Assembly: GCA_037039925.1 (NCBI GenBank)
Contig: JAXRKP010001739.1
Span: forward strand, 32,391 to 96,390
Length of the DNA stretch: 64,000 nt
Reading direction: 5' to 3'
Source of the DNA: Doris montereyensis
Lineage: Eukaryota > Mollusca > Gastropoda > Nudibranchia > Dorididae
Part shown: one piece after another, positions 57,687-64,000 of the stretch
Numbering within the stretch: position 1 is the stretch's first letter
How the letters are laid out: each line of letters begins with the position of its first letter
Notes under the pieces: generated by a model
Database searches by the model: none
What the model saw: the letters and a program-made list of their open reading frames with translations, nothing else
Told to the model about the DNA's origin: nothing
Program-made: the position numbers and the translations under genes

Positions 57687-60324
57687 GCGATTGCGATTGC
57701 GATTGCGATTGCGATTGCGATTGCGATTGCGATTGCGATTGCGATTGCGATTGCGATTGCGATTGCGATTGCGATTGCGATTGCGATTGCGATTGCGATT
57801 GCGATTGCGATTGCGATTGCGATTGCGATTGCGATTGCGATTGCGATTGCGATTGCGATTGCGATTGCGATTGCGATTGCGATTGCGATTGCGATTGCGA
57901 TTGCGATTGCGATTGCGATTGCGATTGCGATTGCGATTGCGATTGCGATTGCGATTGCGATTGCGATTGCGATTGCGATTGCGATTGCGATTGCGATTGC
58001 GATTGCGATTGCGATTGCGATTGCGATTGCGATTGCGATTGCGATTGCGATTGCGATTGCGATTGCGATTGCGATTGCGATTGCGATTGCGATTGCGATT
58101 GCGATTGCGATTGCGATTGCGATTGCGATTGCGATTGCGATTGCGATTGCGATTGCGATTGCGATTGCGATTGCGATTGCGATTGCGATTGCGATTGCGA
58201 TTGCGATTGCGATTGCGATTGCGATTGCGATTGCGATTGCGATTGCGATTGCGATTGCGATTGCGATTGCGATTGCGATTGCGATTGCGATTGCGATTGC
58301 GATTGCGATTGCGATTGCGATTGCGATTGCGATTGCGATTGCGATTGCGATTGCGATTGCGATTGCGATTGCGATTGCGATTGCGATTGCGATTGCGATT
58401 GCGATTGCGATTGCGATTGCGATTGCGATTGCGATTGCGATTGCGATTGCGATTGCGATTGCGATTGCGATTGCGATTGCGATTGCGATTGCGATTGCGA
58501 TTGCGATTGCGATTGCGATTGCGATTGCGATTGCGATTGCGATTGCGATTGCGATTGCGATTGCGATTGCGATTGCGATTGCGATTGCGATTGCGATTGC
58601 GATTGCGATTGCGATTGCGATTGCGATTGCGATTGCGATTGCGATTGCGATTGCGATTGCGATTGCGATTGCGATTGCGATTGCGATTGCGATTGCGATT
58701 GCGATTGCGATTGCGATTGCGATTGCGATTGCGATTGCGATTGCGATTGCGATTGCGATTGCGATTGCGATTGCGATTGCGATTGCGATTGCGATTGCGA
58801 TTGCGATTGCGATTGCGATTGCGATTGCGATTGCGATTGCGATTGCGATTGCGATTGCGATTGCGATTGCGATTGCGATTGCGATTGCGATTGCGATTGC
58901 GATTGCGATTGCGATTGCGATTGCGATTGCGATTGCGATTGCGATTGCGATTGCGATTGCGATTGCGATTGCGATTGCGATTGCGATTGCGATTGCGATT
59001 GCGATTGCGATTGCGATTGCGATTGCGATTGCGATTGCGATTGCGATTGCGATTGCGATTGCGATTGCGATTGCGATTGCGATTGCGATTGCGATTGCGA
59101 TTGCGATTGCGATTGCGATTGCGATTGCGATTGCGATTGCGATTGCGATTGCGATTGCGATTGCGATTGCGATTGCGATTGCGATTGCGATTGCGATTGC
59201 GATTGCGATTGCGATTGCGATTGCGATTGCGATTGCGATTGCGATTGCGATTGCGATTGCGATTGCGATTGCGATTGCGATTGCGATTGCGATTGCGATT
59301 GCGATTGCGATTGCGATTGCGATTGCGATTGCGATTGCGATTGCGATTGCGATTGCGATTGCGATTGCGATTGCGATTGCGATTGCGATTGCGATTGCGA
59401 TTGCGATTGCGATTGCGATTGCGATTGCGATTGCGATTGCGATTGCGATTGCGATTGCGATTGCGATTGCGATTGCGATTGCGATTGCGATTGCGATTGC
59501 GATTGCGATTGCGATTGCGATTGCGATTGCGATTGCGATTGCGATTGCGATTGCGATTGCGATTGCGATTGCGATTGCGATTGCGATTGCGATTGCGATT
59601 GCGATTGCGATTGCGATTGCGATTGCGATTGCGATTGCGATTGCGATTGCGATTGCGATTGCGATTGCGATTGCGATTGCGATTGCGATTGCGATTGCGA
59701 TTGCGATTGCGATTGCGATTGCGATTGCGATTGCGATTGCGATTGCGATTGCGATTGCGATTGCGATTGCGATTGCGATTGCGATTGCGATTGCGATTGC
59801 GATTGCGATTGCGATTGCGATTGCGATTGCGATTGCGATTGCGATTGCGATTGCGATTGCGATTGCGATTGCGATTGCGATTGCGATTGCGATTGCGATT
59901 GCGATTGCGATTGCGATTGCGATTGCGATTGCGATTGCGATTGCGATTGCGATTGCGATTGCGATTGCGATTGCGATTGCGATTGCGATTGCGATTGCGA
60001 TTGCGATTGCGATTGCGATTGCGATTGCGATTGCGATTGCGATTGCGATTGCGATTGCGATTGCGATTGCGATTGCGATTGCGATTGCGATTGCGATTGC
60101 GATTGCGATTGCGATTGCGATTGCGATTGCGATTGCGATTGCGATTGCGATTGCGATTGCGATTGCGATTGCGATTGCGATTGCGATTGCGATTGCGATT
60201 GCGATTGCGATTGCGATTGCGATTGCGATTGCGATTGCGATTGCGATTGCGATTGCGATTGCGATTGCGATTGCGATTGCGATTGCGATTGCGATTGCGA
60301 TTGCGATTGCGATTGCGATTGCGA
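57687..60324. repeat. pure GCGATT hexanucleotide array, 2.64 kb
   Basis: About 440 uninterrupted copies of GCGATT with no visible variant. All six frames lack stops (Ala-Ile, Arg-Leu, Asp-Cys and so on), so the very long open frames are trivial. One CpG per unit. Ends exactly where duplicated block copy 2 starts. Confidence 0.99.
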
Positions 60325-60892
60325 GTGAGAGGCCTATGAGTAATGGAGAGAGAGTATAAATTATATTATATAAATTAATTTTTCTGTTGTGATTATTTAT
60401 TGTGAGCATTATGTCAACAACTACAATGTTATTTCCAGTTTGAAGACCAATAAAGGATATCTTATCTTACAAGCATGTGTTATGTTCAAATAAAAGACCA
60501 CAAAACATTCTCATATATTGAATACTTTTGTCGACATGTAAAATAAATTAAAATTGACAAGATATCTCCATTTCTATGTTTTTAATTCAACGACTGAACG
60601 ACAGGCATATGTATCAATTTTTGTTCTGCCGAAATGGAAATGGCTCTAAACAGCTATTCTGACTTCATGCGGGCTTTTTAAATTTCTTTTTTGCATCTAA
60701 ACCTTTGAAACATTCCTTTGCTTACAAATGGTGTGCACCCAAAAATGCATGTCCTCTCCTGTCTGATTATTTTGAGCTGTTTTCTGGCTGTTTATCTTAT
60801 ATTTCCTTGATTCGCCATCGACCGCCTTCACAATCTCCAATTGATCTTCAGTAGAATGATTCCTTTTTGCAGCCACAAACTGAAACTTTTCC

Positions 60893-60956
60893 CTCTTTGC
60901 ATTGAATTTCAGAGCGTGAAATAATTATTTCACACTCTGAAATTCAGTGCAAAGAG
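60893..60956. repeat. 64-bp near-perfect palindrome, second copy
   Basis: Same sequence as 51752-51815, centre between 60924 and 60925. Confidence 0.95.
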
Positions 60957-61255
60957 TTGATTTTATAGTCTGTATCCTCACACAAGTACAGGCTCACCGA
61001 GTGTACATCCTTTATCCCCCAACAAGCCATTTCATTCAAAGTCCTTCTCAACTCCAGGGGAAAGCATACAGTACACAAGTCTGTTAGGCTTTTCATACTA
61101 ACACTCTGATAAGATCTTTCACTACATATCGCGGGGTACTCATTCACACCCGAGTCAAGTGAAGAAAGTAGAGTGAAGTACGTTATGAAAAAAACTCACC
61201 TGTGCCAGCCTTGGAGTTCGAATCAGTGTCGTTGTGATTACCCTCTCACAACACT
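60951..61255 (-). repeat. SINE family Z, copy 3 (minus)
   Basis: Duplicate of the copy at 51810-52135, 16 bp shorter. Confidence 0.85.
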
Positions 61256-61547
61256 ACGGTTCAGCTAAATTAGATTTTTTTCTTTAAACTAGCCGACTCA
61301 AAACTAGCCAAAATTAACCCAGATCAGAGTCTTTCCAAATATTTAGTGCCCATATTTTCAAATGGGATTGGATTCATTTTTCCAGTATTGATGATAGAAG
61401 TAACATTCTATAGGCTTTTAAGATACTAGAAAAGCAAAGAAGATAACTGGACAAATTTTGACCGATGCTGTCTTTTATTTGAACATGCTAGTAGAGTTCA
61501 GGGTCTTCAGCTAAAGTTTGCCATGGACTGAAAGTTGAGGGACGTCT

Positions 61548-61677
61548 TCAATTCCTCCCAGCCCTCAGACGCCCATAGCAAAGCTCCTTCACGGCAATAC
61601 AGAGTTTCAATGTATCTGCTGCGTCCCCGGGCAAGAGCTTGACCAAAGTGAGATAACTCCACAGCGCAGAACCAACC
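61548..61677 (-). CDS. minus-strand gene, exon (copy 2 of 52424-52553)
   Basis: Same length (130 bp) and reading frame as copy 1 (VGSALWSYLTLVKLLPGDAA). No gene continuation is seen beyond the block, because the hexanucleotide array begins 1.2 kb further on. Confidence 0.6.
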
Positions 61678-61913
61678 CTGTCAAATATTACTGACATGTA
61701 AATCAACAGGGTGCCCTGATACCTAATGTTTCCCTCCCTCCCTCCTGTTTTTAATTTCTTCTTCTCTTACTTTCTACCTCACAGAGCAATTTCATAAATT
61801 ATGTGATGAACAAAACAAATCATACAGAATTACTAATACACGTTTTTTACTTGATTAAAAAAACAAAAAACAAATTTAGTTAACCAAAACTGTTCCACGA
61901 GTAGAGAGAGCCA

Positions 61914-62221
61914 AAAGACTTACAAAGTCAATCACACCAAAAGACTCACAGAGCCAATCACACCAAAAGACTCACAGAGTCAATCACACCAAAAGACTCA
62001 CAAAGTCAATCACACCAAAAGATTCACAAAGTCAATCACACCAAAAGACTCACGGAGTCAATCACACCAAAAGACTCACAAAGTCAATCACACCAAAAGA
62101 CTCACAAAGTTAATCACACCAAAAGACTCACAAAGTCAATCACACCAAAAGACTCACAAAGTCAATCACACCAAAAGACTCACAAAGTCAATCACACCAA
62201 AAGACTCACAAAGTCAATCAC
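61914..62221. repeat. 26-bp minisatellite, copy 2
   Basis: Same array as 52795-53098 with slightly different unit composition. Confidence 0.95.
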
Positions 62222-62391
62222 ACCAGCCTGCTCTTTGACATGACTGTTGGCGGGTGAAAAAAATTGTCTGTCAAAGGATGAGAAGATGGTCAGCAAAATG
62301 TTGTGTTTGGCCTGCTCTCCCCTTTCTCGTTGTGATCTTTCATACCAGGGGCAGGTGAGGAGGGTGATAGAGACGATGGCTTTGCACTAAT
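62222..62391 (-). CDS. minus-strand gene, exon (copy 2 of 53099-53265), locally shifted
   Basis: 170 bp against 167 in copy 1: two extra bases in GAAAGGGGAGAG and one extra T in CAATTTTTTTCACC on the minus strand. The three extra bases restore frame at the end but change about 20 codons between. Both lie in homopolymers, consistent with read error. Confidence 0.6.
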
Positions 62392-62572
62392 CTGAGAGGA
62401 AAACAAGAAATATTATAAACACACTTGCAATGAATGGGGGGGGGGAGGGGGTGGGGGGATGTGTTTTCAAAACGGTTATATTTTTGTTCTTGTCGTTAGT
62501 TCTTGCTTAGGCAAATTAAAGTCTGTCGTGTGTGCTCATATACTGTCAATGGGTTGCTGTTGTTAGTTTCCT

Positions 62573-62875
62573 TTCAAGGCCATTATGACTGACAGAGCCG
62601 GAGCTTATCCCAGTTTCTATAATATGAAACCAAACAGGTGATAATAATCTTCTCCTGGACAGGATGGTAGTCTGACGCAGGTTTCTACTCCTAAGCTAGT
62701 GCTTGTACCCATTTGCACATGGGTTGAGTGAAGAGAACATGTGTTAAGAGTTTTTTCCCAAGGAACACAATGTCAGACCCAGCATTGCTATGATTTGAAC
62801 CAAGGACCTCATGATCCCAAGTCCAGTAACTTATTAGGCCATCGGCGACTTAGCCACTAGGCCATCAATGCTACA
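62573..62875 (-). repeat. SINE family V (minus), copy 2 of the block
   Basis: Mate of 53448-53735, with a shorter head. Confidence 0.8.
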
Positions 62876-63069
62876 CTGGGTTGCTGTTGGGTCTTTTTTA
62901 ATCCTCTATGTAACTACAGGCTTACCCAAAAGCGTTTCAATGAGCGTAAAAAAAACAAAAAAACAGAACCATAAAACATGCAAATTGCATTCGGAGTGAC
63001 ACATACATCCCAGTAGTTATAATGTTAATGAGGCCGTTATTTAAAACATCTATCTAGATAAAAAGCGAA

Positions 63070-63218
63070 AGTAAAGTTCCTTCAAAATCATTGTGGCCTA
63101 AAGACCTAGAGTTTCTATGAATGGAAATGGAACGGGTGATAGTTCGTTGCCTCCTGAGTACGATGCTAGTATGTTCCCTAGCTGACGCTGGTACCCATTC
63201 ACACCTTTATTGAGTGGT
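63070..63218 (-). repeat. SINE family V tail piece (minus), copy 2
   Basis: Mate of 53945-54090. Confidence 0.6.
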
Positions 63219-63599
63219 AAAATACAAACTGTTAACCCCTTCTCTGCCCGGAAGTCAAAAGATAGCAATGCCAGGGAGAAATTGACAGTTTACCTTCTGA
63301 AGAGATGTTATTCAAACAATATGCAAATGTTTTATGCAGTTATGTCCCTTAGACCACTCAACAACCCTATTGAATCATGTGACGTAAGCCCATAAATTCT
63401 ACAGGCACATGACGTATAGCATGCAGAAATTGGCCCATAGAATTTACGGGGGCGGGGCAATGGCATCGAAGGAGTTAAGCACCCTTTTCCATAGGAACAC
63501 AATGTCGGACATTTAACCTGCATAATATGAATTCTATCCGCCATGGAACTGTCTCTAAGCATAAACTGTGGCTTATTACAAATAAGACATTCAAATCAC

Positions 63600-63803
63600 C
63601 TTTCAAAGCGTGCTCTACTTTGGATTTGAATGTCATTTTGACCTCCTCTGTCACGGAACCTGGCACGTGCATCAAGGTCAGCTGTTTTAACTCCACAAGA
63701 CCCTCCTCGTTGACTGCCGGCATTTCAAAGTCTTTGTCACTGCCCTCCAGACTTGCCTTGATGGATCGCAAGTTGTCCAGCGTGCCGCGGGTGTTCTCAA
63801 CCA
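63600..63803 (-). CDS. minus-strand gene, complete exon (67 codons)
   Basis: Acceptor CTTTGACTAG, donor GTGATTTG. Enters with TG, then reads VENTRGTLDNLRSIKASLEG, SDKDFEMPAVNEEGLVELKQ and LTLMHVPGSVTEEVKMTFKS with KVEHALK plus G. Uninterrupted and protein-like. Its phase fits the first coding exon at 54821-54956; a second copy of that first exon probably lies right of the window. Confidence 0.75.
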
Positions 63804-64000
63804 CTAGTCAAAGATAAAGAATGTATTTTAATGTACATTAATTTGAAGCAACTGCATGATGATATCAAAACAGCATCACAGCAAGTGCGGATTATCAAAA
63901 TAAAAGAGAATAACAGTGAAATAGAGTAATAACACTTGTAATTTAGACAAAGAAGGGTACATGAATATATGAACAATGTGTCCAGCATAAAGTCAATTTC
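63804..64000. other. intron at the window end
   Basis: AT-rich; no feature seen. Confidence 0.5.

Larger units (their letters stand above)
60323..63703. repeat. 3.4-kb duplicated block, copy 2
   Basis: Mate of 51182-54575, offset about 9141 bp. Lacks the TCCTAAGAGTACAACG segment of copy 1 in SINE Z. Other differences are short homopolymer changes and scattered substitutions. Confidence 0.97.

Noticed and set aside
57687..60324. Telomeric repeat
   Set aside because: The unit GCGATT differs from the animal telomere repeat TTAGGG, and the tract is internal.
57614..60409. Open frames of about 890 to 930 codons on both strands
   Set aside because: They consist only of the GCGATT hexanucleotide (Ala-Ile, Arg-Leu, Asp-Cys repeats). 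A six-base unit without stop codons is open in all frames, so length is no evidence of a gene.

Overview
The window is animal nuclear DNA. It has spliced genes with GT-AG introns, piggyBac, hAT-like and pogo-like DNA transposon remnants, LINE and tRNA-derived SINE remnants, and a very large load of mini- and microsatellites. Repeat style and protein sequence suggest a lophotrochozoan, most likely a mollusc, but that is inference. There are no prokaryotic operons, no CRISPR array and no tRNA or rRNA gene that I can support.

Left part (1-17.8 kb): the 3' two thirds of a plus-strand gene for the cytoplasmic dynein 1 intermediate chain. Eleven exons run from 2365 to the stop codon at 16638 and cover the acidic linker and the WD40 propeller. 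The amino-terminal exons must lie left of the window. The splice sites are nearly all canonical and the protein is well conserved, yet at least eight exons or junctions carry a one-base indel or a stop. Similar indels separate two near-identical copies of a block elsewhere in the window, so I read most of them as uncorrected sequence errors rather than gene death. Almost every intron holds its own minisatellite, often touching a splice site, together with copies of a short dispersed element (called X here).

Middle (17.8-44 kb): no gene. From left to right: a 38-bp minisatellite, a 5'-truncated LINE, two SINEs, a 2.2-kb element with pogo/Tigger-like inverted ends whose interior is a 30-bp array of two alternating unit types, a hAT-like MITE, 57-bp and 55-bp arrays, and a 16.6-kb satellite of about 400 copies of a 41-bp unit. 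The satellite ends against a piggyBac right end.

Right part (44-64 kb): a minus-strand gene I cannot name. It has at least six exons (54956 to 46177), and two exon pairs join in matching phase. It is interrupted by a decayed piggyBac transposon, SINEs, a LINE fragment and long GA tracts. A 3.4-kb block carrying three of its exons is present twice (51182-54575 and 60323-63703). The second copy begins exactly where a 2.64-kb pure GCGATT hexanucleotide array ends. The block also carries a 64-bp near-perfect palindrome. The duplication may be biological or may be a haplotype or assembly effect.

I see no multi-gene pathway. The most interesting content is the repeat biology: minisatellites that seem to start at copies of one mobile element or at splice sites, SINE families sharing a 3' tail, and a transposon turned into a satellite. 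Repeat copy numbers and array edges were estimated by eye.
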